64,000 bases of DNA from Limnohabitans radicicola (lineage in GTDB: Bacteria > Pseudomonadota > Gammaproteobacteria > Burkholderiales > Burkholderiaceae_C), in the NCBI RefSeq assembly GCF_014837235.1, contig NZ_JACYFT010000002.1, positions 372,001-436,000 of the forward strand, in the 5' to 3' direction. Numbering within the stretch: the first letter of the stretch is position 1; the number at the start of each line of letters is the position of its first letter. Below the pieces are notes generated by a model, which was not told the DNA's origin, made no database searches, and worked only from the letters and a program-made list of their open reading frames with translations. Positions 20,341 through 29,281 of this stretch are shown piece by piece. Position numbers and translations under genes: made by a program.

Positions 20341-21324
20341 TCAGTCCAGCGGCCTGAACCCCAGCACGATCACCGAGGGCACGCGGCCATCGGTGTCTTT
20401 GGGGAAGACTTCGGTCTTGTCGATCGCGCGCAGCACGGCATCGTCCCAGGCTTTGTTACCGCTCGATTGCACGATGCGGCGGCTGAGGATGGTGCCGTCC
20501 GGACTGACCTTGACTTCGACCTCGGCGCGCGGGTTGCCCACCACATCGCCCGGGTAGGAGATGTTGGGCTTGATGCGGCCCACCAGACGGCCGGCATAGC
20601 TGGCCGATGGCCCAGATGACTTGAGCGCGGTGCCCGTGGCGTTTTCGCCGCCCGAGGCTCCGGCCAGGCCTTGCATGCGTTTGAGGTTTTCCTTGCGCAG
20701 GGCTTCCGCGTGCGCTGCGTCAGCCTTGGCTTCAGCCTCTTTGCGGGCGTCGTCTTTCTTGCGTTTGTCGGCTTCGGCCTGCTTTTTCTTCTCGCGCTCT
20801 TTTTCTTCGCGGGCTTTGTCTTCTTTGGCTTTTTGTTCTTTGGCCTTCTTGTCGGCTTTTTCCTGTTCGGCCTTCTCTTTTTCCCGTTCCTTGCGTTTTT
20901 TCTCAGCCTTTTCCTTGTCGGCTTTTTCTTTCTCGGCCTTTTCCGCTTTCTCTTTTTCGGCGGCTTTTTTCTTTTCTTCTTTCTTTTTCAGCGCAATTTC
21001 GGCATCGCGGCGATCCACCTCAGGCGCAGGCGCGGGGGCAGGACGGGGTGCAGGTGCGGGCTTGGGAGGCTCCGGAGTGGGCTGTGGCGCGGGTTCAGGC
21101 TCAGGCTCGGGCTCCATCAGCCGCGGCGCAGCGGCCTGGTGTGTGGCGGACCACAGTTCGGCTTCGGCCTGTACGGTCTGTGGCTGGGTTTTCCAGGCGG
21201 TGGCCAGGCCCAGCGCCATGAACAGCAAAAGGTGCGCCACCGCAGCCACCACCAAGGCGCGCTGCAGCCCGGGCTGCGCGGGGGGCGCAAACTCCAGATG
21301 CGGGGTAGACGGGCTGTCGCTCAC
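20341..21324 (-). CDS. tolA: Cell envelope integrity protein TolA
   Basis: A 327-residue inner-membrane protein that spans the periplasm and links TolQR to Pal/TolB during outer-membrane constriction. Residues about 22-44 form the single membrane anchor (VVAAVAHLLLFMALGLATAW). Residues about 70-95 are Pro-rich, and about 100-215 are a long Lys/Glu/Ala helix. The C-terminal 90 residues form a TonB-like domain (GRIKPNISYPGDVVGNPRAE). It is the last gene of the tolQRA run; tolB and pal do not follow and must be elsewhere. Confidence 0.93.
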   Translation of the reverse strand: MSDSPSTPHLEFAPPAQPGLQRALVVAAVAHLLLFMALGLATAWKTQPQTVQAEAELWSATHQAAAPRLMEPEPEPEPAPQPTPEPPKPAPAPRPAPAPAPEVDRRDAEIALKKKEEKKKAAEKEKAEKAEKEKADKEKAEKKRKEREKEKAEQEKADKKAKEQKAKEDKAREEKEREKKKQAEADKRKKDDARKEAEAKADAAHAEALRKENLKRMQGLAGASGGENATGTALKSSGPSASYAGRLVGRIKPNISYPGDVVGNPRAEVEVKVSPDGTILSRRIVQSSGNKAWDDAVLRAIDKTEVFPKDTDGRVPSVIVLGFRPLD

Positions 21325-21338
21325 GGCGCGCTGGCTTC

Positions 21339-21758
21339 TCAGGGGGCCAGTTGCACGGACAGGCCCACACGGGCAATGCCTGCGCGCTGCAGGCTGTCCA
21401 TGACCTTGACCACGGTCTCGTATTTCACGGTGCGGTCAGCGCTGATCACCACGGCGGTGTTGTCGCTGCCGCCCACCAGGCCCTTGACGCTGGCCGCCAC
21501 ACTCGTGAGGTTGGCGCTGTCGGTCTTGCCGTCGCTGACCAGTTCCAGCCGTTCGTCTTTCTGGATCACCACCTGCACCACCTTGTCGGGTTGTTTGGCG
21601 GCTTTGCCCACGCTGGGCAGGTCGACCATACTGGGTGTGATCATGGGGGCTGTGACCATGAAGATGATGAGCAGCACCAGCATCACGTCGATGAAGGGCA
21701 CCATGTTGATCTCGGCAATGGTGCGGCGACCACGGCCTCGGGATGAAACGGCAGGCAT
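21339..21758 (-). CDS. tolR: Tol-Pal system protein TolR
   Basis: A 139-residue ExbD/TolR family subunit of the proton-driven TolQR motor. The single transmembrane helix carries the key Asp in INMVPFIDVMLVLLIIFMVT near residues 17-36. The C-terminal periplasmic domain follows. It lies 18 bases downstream of tolQ and 14 bases upstream of tolA. Confidence 0.95.
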   Translation of the reverse strand: MPAVSSRGRGRRTIAEINMVPFIDVMLVLLIIFMVTAPMITPSMVDLPSVGKAAKQPDKVVQVVIQKDERLELVSDGKTDSANLTSVAASVKGLVGGSDNTAVVISADRTVKYETVVKVMDSLQRAGIARVGLSVQLAP

Positions 21759-21776
21759 CTGTCGTGCTCCGCCGGG

Positions 21777-22478
21777 TCAGTGGCCGGAGGCTGAGCCGCT
21801 GGGGCCCGAGGAGCCGAGGCTGCGCTGCAGGATGTTGGAAAACTCTTCGATGAAGGTTTCCAGCTTGATGGCGATGCGGTCCACATCGTGCGAGAAGCGG
21901 TTGTAGCCCAGCACGGCAGGGATGGCCGAGAACAGACCGATGGCGGTGGCCACCAGGGCTTCGGCAATGCCCGGGGCCACGGTGGCCAGCGTCACCTGCT
22001 GCAGGCTGGCCAGGCCGGTGAAGGCGTGCATGATGCCCCAGACGGTGCCAAAGAGGCCCACATAAGGCGAGATGGAGCCCACCGATGCGAGGAAGGCCAG
22101 TTGGGATTCGGCCACATCCATCTCGCGCTGGAAGCTCGCGCGCATGGCGCGGCGTGCGCCGTCGAGCAGGGTGCCGGGGTCGGTGATGCGGCGCTCACGC
22201 AGCTTCTGGTATTCGCGCATGCCGCTGGCAAAGATGCGTTCCATCGGGCCGCCCAGCTTGGCGTTCTGGCTGGCGGCGTTGAAGAGTTCGTTGAGACTGG
22301 TGCCGGACCAGAATTCGCGTTCAAACTCTTCGTTGAGGGTCTTGATGCGCTTGATCGCGCCGAGCTTGCGCACGATGGCAGCCCAGCTGGTCACCGAGAT
22401 GGTCAGCAGCAAGCCGACCACCAGTTGCACCACAAAGCTGGCATGCAGCAACAGCGAGACGATGGACATGTCGTTCAT
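21777..22478 (-). CDS. tolQ: Tol-Pal system protein TolQ
   Basis: A 233-residue inner-membrane proton channel subunit of the MotA/TolQ/ExbB family. Three hydrophobic segments are seen, near residues 8-34, 135-160 and 170-195. The conserved segments SVGSISPYVGLFGTVWGIM and ATAIGLFSAIPAVLGYN are present. The first ATG overlaps the ybgC stop by four bases, giving translational coupling; a second ATG three codons later is possible. Confidence 0.95.
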   Translation of the reverse strand: MNDMSIVSLLLHASFVVQLVVGLLLTISVTSWAAIVRKLGAIKRIKTLNEEFEREFWSGTSLNELFNAASQNAKLGGPMERIFASGMREYQKLRERRITDPGTLLDGARRAMRASFQREMDVAESQLAFLASVGSISPYVGLFGTVWGIMHAFTGLASLQQVTLATVAPGIAEALVATAIGLFSAIPAVLGYNRFSHDVDRIAIKLETFIEEFSNILQRSLGSSGPSGSASGH

Positions 22479-22909
22479 TTCAGAGCTTCCAGAACAGGGG
22501 CCGGAATGCGACCCGGTTTCAAGGTTTGGCTGTCAACCCAGCCGATGCGAATGGTACCTTCGGCCAGCAAGGCGTCGGGCAGGCCCTGCCGACGCAGCAG
22601 CACCTGTTGGGCAATGGTCAGGCTCACACGACCGGCTTCCTGCACCCGTGCTGTGACCCACAGGGCATCGTCCAGGCGTGCGGGCTGGTGGTATTTGACG
22701 GCGGTTTCGCTGACGACAAACATGCCGCCAACCTGCTCGCGCAACACTTGCTGGTTGAAGCCCAGGGCGCGCAGCCACTCGGTGCGGCCGCGTTCCATGA
22801 ACTTGAGGTAATTGGCGTAGAACACGATGCCTCCGGCATCGGTGTCTTCCCAATAGACGCGCAGCGGAAAGCCGAAGGGGGTGGATTCGGTGGTCATGGG
22901 CTCGGTCAT
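22475..22909 (-). CDS. ybgC: Tol-Pal-associated acyl-CoA thioesterase YbgC
   Basis: A 144-residue 4-hydroxybenzoyl-CoA thioesterase-like hotdog protein. The catalytic region RVYWEDTDAGGIVFYANYL, near residues 18-36, contains the active Asp. FMERGRTEWLRALGF is also conserved. YbgC proteins hydrolyse acyl-CoAs and are habitually linked to tolQRA. The start overlaps the aminotransferase stop by four bases, and its stop overlaps the tolQ start by four bases. Confidence 0.93.
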   Translation of the reverse strand: MTEPMTTESTPFGFPLRVYWEDTDAGGIVFYANYLKFMERGRTEWLRALGFNQQVLREQVGGMFVVSETAVKYHQPARLDDALWVTARVQEAGRVSLTIAQQVLLRRQGLPDALLAEGTIRIGWVDSQTLKPGRIPAPVLEALK

Positions 22910-24093
22910 GGGTTCAAGCAGGCTTGCAGGCGTTCGATGGCGGTTTTCAGCTCGGCCATCGAGTTGGCGGTGGAAAAACGCACGAAGCGGGCTGTCTCGG
23001 CCGTGCCGAAGTCGCGCCCGGGCGTGATGGCCACATGGGCATGGTGCAGGGCAGCGTGGGCAAAGTCCCAGCTGTCTTTGAGGCCCAGTTTGGCGCAGGC
23101 GGCGCTGCAGTCGGCCCAGGCGTAAAAGGCGCCGTCGGGCATGACCGGTACCGTCAGGCCCAGGGCGTTGAGGGCCGGGATGAAGAAGTCACGGCGGGAT
23201 TTGAATTCGGCCCGGCGCGCTTCGTAGGCGGCCAGGCTTTCTGGTTCAAAACAGGCCAGCGCCGCTTGCTGTGAAATCGTGCTGGGGCAAATGAACAGGT
23301 TTTGCGCCAAACGTTCAATGACGCCCACCAAGGCGTCGGGCACCACCAGCCAGCCCAGCCGCCAGCCGGTCATGTTGAAGTACTTGCTGAAGCTGTTGAT
23401 GCTGATGATGTCGTCACTGATGGCCAGGGCCGTCTGGCCGTAGGCCTCGTCGTGGCTCAGGCCCAGGTAGATTTCGTCGATCAATGTCACACCGCCATGG
23501 GAACTCACCACCTCATGGATGCGACGCAGCTCGGCCGGGTCGATGGAGGTGCCGGTGGGATTGGATGGCGAGGCCAGCAGTACGCCACGGGTCTTGGGTC
23601 CCCAGGCGGCCTGCACCTTCGCGGCGCTCAGCTGGTAGCGCTCTTCGGCTGTGGTGGGCACCAGCACAGCCGTGCCTTCTGCGGCACTCACAAAATGCCG
23701 GTTGCAGGGGTAGCTGGGGTCGGGCATCAGGACTTCGTCGCCGTGCTCGATCAGGGCCAGGCAGGCCAGGTGCAGCGCGGCCGATGCACCTGCGGTGACG
23801 ACGATGCGGCGCGCTGGCACATTGACACTGAAGCGGCTGGCGTACCAACCGCTGATGGCCTGGCGCAGGGCGTCGGTGCCCAAGGCCTGGGTGTATTGCG
23901 TGGCGCCTTGAGCGATGGTGCGGGTTGCTGCAGCCTGCACGGGGTCAGGTGCGGTGAAGTCGGGTTCGCCGATGTTCAGGAAGATGACTGGGCGGTCGGT
24001 GTGGGCGACTTCGCGTGCCAGGGCCGAGGCGGCCTTGGCGACTTCCATCACATAAAAGGGTTCGATACGCTGGGCGCGTTGGGCAATCCGCAT
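22906..24093 (-). CDS. Class I/II pyridoxal-phosphate aminotransferase
   Basis: A 395-residue fold-type I aminotransferase. The PLP Lys lies in SINSFSKYFNMTGWRLGW near residue 240, with ASPSNPTGT and NIGEPDF as further active-site motifs and FVRFSTANSM carrying the substrate-carboxylate Arg. It is close to the AspC/AlaT-type group, but the amino-donor and 2-oxoacid specificity cannot be read from sequence. The start MRIAQRAQRIEPF at 24093 is chosen because it matches the usual family N-terminus. It is embedded in the rib-nusB-tol run. Confidence 0.85.
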   Translation of the reverse strand: MRIAQRAQRIEPFYVMEVAKAASALAREVAHTDRPVIFLNIGEPDFTAPDPVQAAATRTIAQGATQYTQALGTDALRQAISGWYASRFSVNVPARRIVVTAGASAALHLACLALIEHGDEVLMPDPSYPCNRHFVSAAEGTAVLVPTTAEERYQLSAAKVQAAWGPKTRGVLLASPSNPTGTSIDPAELRRIHEVVSSHGGVTLIDEIYLGLSHDEAYGQTALAISDDIISINSFSKYFNMTGWRLGWLVVPDALVGVIERLAQNLFICPSTISQQAALACFEPESLAAYEARRAEFKSRRDFFIPALNALGLTVPVMPDGAFYAWADCSAACAKLGLKDSWDFAHAALHHAHVAITPGRDFGTAETARFVRFSTANSMAELKTAIERLQACLNP

Positions 24094-24116
24094 GGGTGGT
24101 TCTGTGACCGGGAGGC

Positions 24117-24638
24117 TCAGTCGCGGGCTTTGCCGGAGGCGCGGTCTGCGGCCACTTCGTCCGCACGCAGCTGGGGCGCCAGACCGCTGAGCACGGCATT
24201 CACGTACTTGTGGCCATCGGTGCCGCCAAAGTCCTTGGCCAGCTCGATGCATTCGTTGAGCACCACACGCCACGGCACGTCCAGGCAGTGTTGCAGCTCG
24301 TAGGCGCCAATCCACATCACGGCATGCTCGATGGGTGAAATCTCGGCCAGGCTGCGGTCCAGCTTGGGCAAGATCATGGCATCCAGCGCTTGCGCTTGTT
24401 CAGCGCAGCCGTAGAGCAAGGCGTCGTAATGGGCCGAGTCGGCTTTGTGAAAGCCCGACAGGTCGCGGGTGAAGACGTCGATGTCCGACGCTTCGTTGCC
24501 GCCAACGATGTACTGGTACAGGCCTTGCAGTGCAAACTCGCGCGAGCGACTGCGCGCAGGTTTGGCCGAGGATTTTCGGGTGCCTGCGGCTTGGGGCGCT
24601 GCCTGCTGGTTTTCAGGAGAACTGTGAACGTCGCTCAT
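24117..24638 (-). CDS. nusB: Transcription antitermination factor NusB
   Basis: A 173-residue all-helical protein that binds boxA RNA with NusE during rRNA transcription. The core runs from [15 protein letters not shown], near residue 30, to [12 protein letters not shown] and [23 protein letters not shown] near 130-150. The basic, disordered first 30 residues are common in betaproteobacteria. The ATG at 24638 shares one base with the ribH stop; a GTG one codon earlier is less likely. nusB after ribH is a widely conserved order. Confidence 0.95.
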   Translation of the reverse strand: MSDVHSSPENQQAAPQAAGTRKSSAKPARSRSREFALQGLYQYIVGGNEASDIDVFTRDLSGFHKADSAHYDALLYGCAEQAQALDAMILPKLDRSLAEISPIEHAVMWIGAYELQHCLDVPWRVVLNECIELAKDFGGTDGHKYVNAVLSGLAPQLRADEVAADRASGKARD

Positions 24639-25144
24639 CACGCGGTTTCCCCGTTGTCCAGTTCGTCGGCCAGCTCCGCCAGATCGGCGGAGAGGTCTTC
24701 CATCACGCAGGCCATCTCCACCGCCACTCGGGCTGCGTCGCGGCCTTTTTCGGTCTGGCGCACGATGGCTTGTTCGAGGTTTTCAGTGGTCAGGATGGCG
24801 TTGGCGATGGGCAGGTTGTAGTCGAGCGACACGCGGCTCACGCCGGCCCCCGACTCGTTGGCCACCAGCTCGAAGTGATAGGTTTCGCCGCGGATGATGC
24901 AACCCAGTGCGATCAGCGCGTCGTATTCGGCGCGCTCGGCCATGGCTTGCAGGGCCACGGGCACCTCCAGGGCACCAGGCACCATGACATGGTCGATGCT
25001 GGTCACGCCCATGGCCTCGAGCTCTTCGATGCAGGCCTTGGCCAGCGCGTTGGTGATGTCTTCGTTGAAACGGGCTTGCACAATGCCGATGTGCATGAAC
25101 TCACCGTTGAGTTCCTGGGCCTGACCTTTGTTGGCGTCGAGCAT
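24638..25144 (-). CDS. ribH: 6,7-dimethyl-8-ribityllumazine synthase
   Basis: A 168-residue enzyme joining 5-amino-6-ribitylaminouracil and 3,4-dihydroxybutanone phosphate to lumazine in riboflavin synthesis. Substrate-binding segments are [23 protein letters not shown] and [14 protein letters not shown], the last containing the catalytic His region. The length is normal, with an acidic C-terminal tail. It lies 11 bases after ribBX and shares its stop with the nusB start. Confidence 0.96.
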   Translation of the reverse strand: MLDANKGQAQELNGEFMHIGIVQARFNEDITNALAKACIEELEAMGVTSIDHVMVPGALEVPVALQAMAERAEYDALIALGCIIRGETYHFELVANESGAGVSRVSLDYNLPIANAILTTENLEQAIVRQTEKGRDAARVAVEMACVMEDLSADLAELADELDNGETA

Positions 25145-25155
25145 GGTTTTCTTTC

Positions 25156-26283
25156 TTATTGTTTGGGGATGTAGCCGGTGATCTCCAGCCCATAGCCGGT
25201 CATGCTGGGCATGCGGCGGGGCTGGCCCATGAGCTTCATTTTGTGCACACCGCACTCACGCAGGATTTGCGCGCCCACACCGTAGGTGCGCAGGTCCATC
25301 TTGCCGCGTTCGGGCGCTTGGGCCGAGCGGGCACGGCCTTCAAATTGGGCCAACAACTGATCGGCCGACTCGCCGCAGTTGAGCAGCACGGCCACGCCAC
25401 AGCCTTGGGCGTTGAGGTACTGCAAGCTGTTGTCCAGGCTCCAGGAGTGCATGGTGCGGTTGACTTCGAGCGCGTCGAGCACCGACAGCGGCTCGTGCAC
25501 ACGCACAGGCACTTCGGCGTCGGCTGACCATTGGCCTTTGACCAGTGCCAGGTGCACGGTTTGGCTGGGTTGGTCGCGGAAGGCGTGGGCGGTGAATTCG
25601 CCGTGGGCGGTTTGCAGCGTGCGGGTGCCGATGCGCTCGACCAGCGATTCGTTGCGGCTGCGGTATTGGATCAGGTCGGCGATCGTGCCGATCTTGAGGC
25701 CATGCTCGGCCGCAAACAACTGCAAGTCCGGCAGGCGCGCCATGGTGCCGTCGTCTTTCATGATCTCGCAGATCACGGAGGAAGGTGAGCAGCCAGCCAT
25801 GGCCGCCAGGTCACAACCGGCTTCGGTATGGCCTGCGCGCATGAGCACGCCGCCGTCCACTGCCTGCAGCGGGAAGATGTGGCCAGGTTGCACCAGGTCG
25901 GTTGGCACGGCGTTCTTGGCCACGGCCACCTGCACGGTCTTGGCGCGGTCGGCGGCCGAGATGCCGGTGGTCACGCCTTCAGCGGCTTCAATGGAGACGG
26001 TAAACGCCGTGCTGTAGACGGTGCCGTTGCGGGCGGCCATGGGCGGCAGTTTGAGGAATTCGCAGCGCTCGCGGGTGAGCGTCAGGCAAATCAGGCCGCG
26101 GCCAAAGCGGGCCATGAAGTTGATGGCTTCGGGCGTGACGTGGTCAGACGCCAGCACCAGATCGCCTTCGTTTTCGCGGTCTTCTTCGTCGACCAGGATC
26201 ACGATGCGCCCCGCCTTCATCTCGGCCACGATCTCTTCTACGGGCGAGATCGCCACGGGCTGCAGTTTCTCGGGGGCGTTCAT
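25156..26283 (-). CDS. ribBX: 3,4-dihydroxy-2-butanone 4-phosphate synthase with degenerate RibA-like domain (RibBX)
   Basis: A 375-residue two-domain protein. Residues 1-205 are a full RibB domain, with [10 protein letters not shown] near 32-41, GISAADR near 107 and [13 protein letters not shown] near 149. Residues about 212-375 align with GTP cyclohydrolase II, but the zinc ligands are gone: where RibA has HSECxTGD and RCDCG, this protein reads [13 protein letters not shown] with no Cys, and the RQEGR catalytic stretch is replaced by NCGESADQ. The second domain should therefore not make the pyrimidine precursor. This layout is known as RibBX in other proteobacteria. A separate ribA should exist. 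Overlaps ribE by four bases. Confidence 0.92.
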   Translation of the reverse strand: MNAPEKLQPVAISPVEEIVAEMKAGRIVILVDEEDRENEGDLVLASDHVTPEAINFMARFGRGLICLTLTRERCEFLKLPPMAARNGTVYSTAFTVSIEAAEGVTTGISAADRAKTVQVAVAKNAVPTDLVQPGHIFPLQAVDGGVLMRAGHTEAGCDLAAMAGCSPSSVICEIMKDDGTMARLPDLQLFAAEHGLKIGTIADLIQYRSRNESLVERIGTRTLQTAHGEFTAHAFRDQPSQTVHLALVKGQWSADAEVPVRVHEPLSVLDALEVNRTMHSWSLDNSLQYLNAQGCGVAVLLNCGESADQLLAQFEGRARSAQAPERGKMDLRTYGVGAQILRECGVHKMKLMGQPRRMPSMTGYGLEITGYIPKQ

Positions 26284-26918
26284 GCTTTGTCTTTCTGGAT
26301 CAGGCCTGCGCTGAGCATGCGCTCAACATAACGGGCGACGGTGTCGATTTCGAGGTTGACCGGGCTGCCGGCTTGGAGGTGGCCAAGGGCGGTGTTGTCC
26401 ACGGTGTGCGGGATCAGGTTGATGCTGACTTCGCAGCCTGCAGCCAGATCGGTGACCCGGTTGACGGTGAGGCTTACGCCGTTGATGGTGATTGAGCCTT
26501 TGTAGGCGAGGTACTTGGCCAAGGCCAGTGGGGCCAGCACGCACAGCTCCCAGCTTTCGCCGATCTGCTCGAAACGGCTCACGGTGCCCACGCCATCGAC
26601 ATGACCAGACACGATGTGGCCACCCAGACGGTCATGCGCGCGCAGGGCTTTTTCAAGGTTGATCGGGCCCGGCTGGTCCAGCCCACTGGTCTTGTCCAGC
26701 GACTCGGCCGAGATGTCGATGGTGAACAGACGACTTTCGGGGCTGAAGGTGGTGACGGTCATGCAAGCGCCGTTCAAGGCGATGCTGTCGCCCAGGCCCA
26801 CGTCATCCAGGTACCCGGCAGGGGCCTCGATGGTGAGGCGTTTGCCGTGTTGTAAAGAGCGACCCAGGTCGTGGATGGCGACGATTCGCCCCACGCCGGT
26901 GATGATTCCGGTGAACAT
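26280..26918 (-). CDS. ribE: Riboflavin synthase alpha chain
   Basis: A 212-residue enzyme that dismutates two lumazine molecules to riboflavin. It begins with the diagnostic [12 protein letters not shown] and has two repeated barrels: [13 protein letters not shown] with [13 protein letters not shown], and [13 protein letters not shown] with INLIPHT. It is the first gene of the long minus-strand run, so the promoter for ribE to tolA probably lies in 26919-27059. I find no FMN riboswitch in that leader. Confidence 0.96.
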   Translation of the reverse strand: MFTGIITGVGRIVAIHDLGRSLQHGKRLTIEAPAGYLDDVGLGDSIALNGACMTVTTFSPESRLFTIDISAESLDKTSGLDQPGPINLEKALRAHDRLGGHIVSGHVDGVGTVSRFEQIGESWELCVLAPLALAKYLAYKGSITINGVSLTVNRVTDLAAGCEVSINLIPHTVDNTALGHLQAGSPVNLEIDTVARYVERMLSAGLIQKDKA

Positions 26919-27059
26919 GGACGTTATTTTCGCAGGTTATGTGCCGCACCTCGGGATTTGCCCTAAAAAAACCCCGCGAAGGCGGTAAAGCTGTGTCAAC
27001 TGGCTTGGAATGCTCCGGGCTTGGCTGATAATCCAGACTTTCGTACTGAGAACGTCGCC

Positions 27060-28499
27060 ATGAGATGGATTCGTTATAGCGCTTTGTTGTTGTCTGTGCT
27101 GGTTGCTGCCTGTGGCGGTAAAGGGCAATCGGCGGGTCCGCCCTCAGATCTGACGGTGCAAAGCAATGGCGACACGCAGGTGACTTTGAACTGGACACCC
27201 CAGTCGGGCGTGCAGTACTGGGTGCTTTGTGCGCCCGGTGATACGATCACCTCCAAAAGCTGGGCCACGACCGTCGGCGGCAATGCTTACAGCACAGCCC
27301 GCGATGGTGCTGGCGTATACAACGGGAATGTGGCGCTGGCGGGGCAGGCCGTGACACCTCCGTTCAATGTCACCGGCCTGCGCAACGATGTGACCTATTC
27401 CCTCACGGTCAATGCCCGTACCAACGGTGGGCCTGGCGGTGACGCTGCCACGCCTGTGACCCTCAAGCCGCGGCTGGCAGGCGTGAGTTGGTCGGCTTTG
27501 GGTTCGATTCCGAGCGCCTCGGCGATCCGGGCCATGGCATACGGCATCCCCACGACCACCACATCCTTTGTGTTTGTGGCGGTGGGCGATGACGGAGCGA
27601 TTTACAGCAGCGCAGACAACCAGAAAACATGGACAGCCAGAAGTCTGCCCACGGCGGCGGCTGGGCGTCGATTCAACGATGTCACTTACCTGTTCGGGCG
27701 CTTCATTGCCATTGGTGAATCGGGCACCATTGTGTACAGCCCAGATGGCGTCACGTGGACGGCATCCACCATCAACAGCACCTCGTCTTTGAGCGGGGTC
27801 AATCTGAGCGCCATGGCCGCCAGTGGCTCCACATTGATGGCTGTGGGGCAGGGCGGCACGGTGCTCACAACGGGGGATGGCGTCACCTGGACAGCTCAGG
27901 CCACCAACATCACGCAAAACCTCAACGCCGTGGCGATTTCCAACGCCGTCAATGCGACCTTGCCTGCTGTGACCTCGGTGGCGTCATTCTGGGTGGTGGT
28001 CGGTGATGGTGGTGCGGTCTACACCAGTGTGGACGGGATCACTTGGACGGCAAAGAACACGGGTTTGGAGTCCGTGACCAGTGCCTGGCGCAGTGTGGCC
28101 GTGCTGGTCAACACCTCGTCCATCCTGGACTGCGGTGTCGGCAGCCCGGCGGTCACAAGCATTTCAACGAGTTATTCCATAGCACTGGTGGGTGACGATG
28201 GCAAGGTTGCGACCGCTGGCCCGACATTGGCGTGGACTTTGTCCACACTGGACGGCGCTCCTCGTCTCAACAAAGTGATTTCTCCTGCAGGCCAGTTTGT
28301 GGCAGTAGGACATGCTGGGGCCATTTACACGGGGAACCTGAACGCTGATGCCAGCAGCATCAGTTGGTCGCGCCGCACGGGTGCGTCCGGTATGTCTGAC
28401 TTGTATGGGGTGGTTCGTTACGGTAAAGACGCCGCTTTGGCATACAGCAACAGCTACATTGCCTTCGGACAGGGTGGGGCCACTTGGTATTCACGCTGA
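27060..28499 (+). CDS. Lipoprotein with FN3-like domain and probable seven-bladed beta-propeller
   Basis: A 479-residue putative outer-membrane or periplasmic lipoprotein. The signal MRWIRYSALLLSVLVAACGG has a lipobox with Cys18. Residues about 27-138 look like a fibronectin type III domain (PPSDLTVQSNGDTQVTLNW, NVTGLRNDVTYSLTVNA). After it come seven repeats ending in the pattern VGDDGAIYSSADNQKTWT, near residues 174, 218, 261, 313, 377, 415 and 468, spaced about 40-60 residues apart. They resemble BNR or YCF48-type propeller strands. There is no catalytic signature. The role is unknown; glycan or protein binding at the surface is the likeliest guess. It stands alone between ribE and phaR. 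Confidence 0.8.
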   Translation: MRWIRYSALLLSVLVAACGGKGQSAGPPSDLTVQSNGDTQVTLNWTPQSGVQYWVLCAPGDTITSKSWATTVGGNAYSTARDGAGVYNGNVALAGQAVTPPFNVTGLRNDVTYSLTVNARTNGGPGGDAATPVTLKPRLAGVSWSALGSIPSASAIRAMAYGIPTTTTSFVFVAVGDDGAIYSSADNQKTWTARSLPTAAAGRRFNDVTYLFGRFIAIGESGTIVYSPDGVTWTASTINSTSSLSGVNLSAMAASGSTLMAVGQGGTVLTTGDGVTWTAQATNITQNLNAVAISNAVNATLPAVTSVASFWVVVGDGGAVYTSVDGITWTAKNTGLESVTSAWRSVAVLVNTSSILDCGVGSPAVTSISTSYSIALVGDDGKVATAGPTLAWTLSTLDGAPRLNKVISPAGQFVAVGHAGAIYTGNLNADASSISWSRRTGASGMSDLYGVVRYGKDAALAYSNSYIAFGQGGATWYSR

Positions 28500-28605
28500 G
28501 TGTCAGCTGATGAAAGCATGAGTCAAGGCAAGCGCATGTGCTTGCCTTTTCCACTCAGGGTATTCCTTTGCTTGGTGCCTGCTCGCCAATGTCTAAAATG
28601 CTTGT

Positions 28606-28617
28606 TGCATTGCAGCA
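28606..28617. promoter_or_regulatory. TGC-rich site upstream of phaR, possible PhaR operator
   Basis: The sequence TGCATTGCAGCA contains TGCA-T-TGCA symmetry and resembles the TGC/GCA-rich operators reported for PhaR in PHB-producing bacteria. It is 36 bases before the phaR GTG, consistent with autorepression. The match is from memory of the family and is not proven. Confidence 0.45.
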
Positions 28618-28652
28618 TTTGGTTTTTTCATTGGCCCCAGGAGTCCTTTTCC

Positions 28653-29219
28653 GTGTCTACCCACCCATCGTCTCGTCGCGCTAGCGGGCCAGCCGCAGAC
28701 ACCACCAGCGCGCGGGTTATCAAGAAGTACCCCAACCGGCGCCTGTACGACACCACCACTTCAACGTACATCACGCTGGCTGAAATCAAGCAGCTGGTCA
28801 TGGCGTCTGAGCCTGTGGTGGTTCGGGACGCCAAGAGCGGTGAAGACCTGACTCGGTCGATCTTGCTGCAAATCATCTTGGAAGAAGAGGCTGCAGGCGT
28901 GCCGATGTTCAGCGAGGCTGTCCTGGCGAACCTGATCCGTTTTTATGGGCATGCCATGCAAGGCTACATGGGCACGTTTCTTGAGAGTCAGATGCAGATG
29001 TTCACCGACTGGCAGTCCCGCATGGGCGATCAAAGCCAAGGGCTGACGGCGGAAAAATGGGGGCAGTTCATGCAGTGGCAGTCCCCTATGTTGCAAAACA
29101 TGCTGGCCAGCATGCTCAACCCGTCGACGGCGGTCATGGGGCAGATCCAGGAAAAAATGCAACAGCAAATGCAAAAGAACACCGAGCAAATGCTGGGCGT
29201 CCTGGGCCTCAAATCCTGA
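28653..29219 (+). CDS. phaR: Polyhydroxyalkanoate synthesis repressor PhaR
   Basis: A 188-residue regulator of PHA granule proteins. The N-terminal DNA/PHB-binding domain, residues about 20-85, reads RVIKKYPNRRLYDTTTSTYI with the conserved YPNRRLYD. The second domain follows at FSEAVLANLIRFYGHAMQG, and the tail from about 150 is Met/Gln-rich (QIQEKMQQQMQKNTEQM), likely helical and granule-contacting. I chose the GTG at 28653 with AGGAG upstream. No phaC, phaA or phaP gene is in the window. Confidence 0.92.
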   Translation: MSTHPSSRRASGPAADTTSARVIKKYPNRRLYDTTTSTYITLAEIKQLVMASEPVVVRDAKSGEDLTRSILLQIILEEEAAGVPMFSEAVLANLIRFYGHAMQGYMGTFLESQMQMFTDWQSRMGDQSQGLTAEKWGQFMQWQSPMLQNMLASMLNPSTAVMGQIQEKMQQQMQKNTEQMLGVLGLKS

Positions 29220-29281
29220 TTCAGTGGGGCCCTTGTGGTCTCTGATTGGGACCGGACGGGTTTTGCTGGGACAATCGGCAC

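Noticed and set aside
26919-27059. FMN riboswitch upstream of ribE
   Set aside because: The conserved RFN-element segments are not seen on the minus strand in this short leader.
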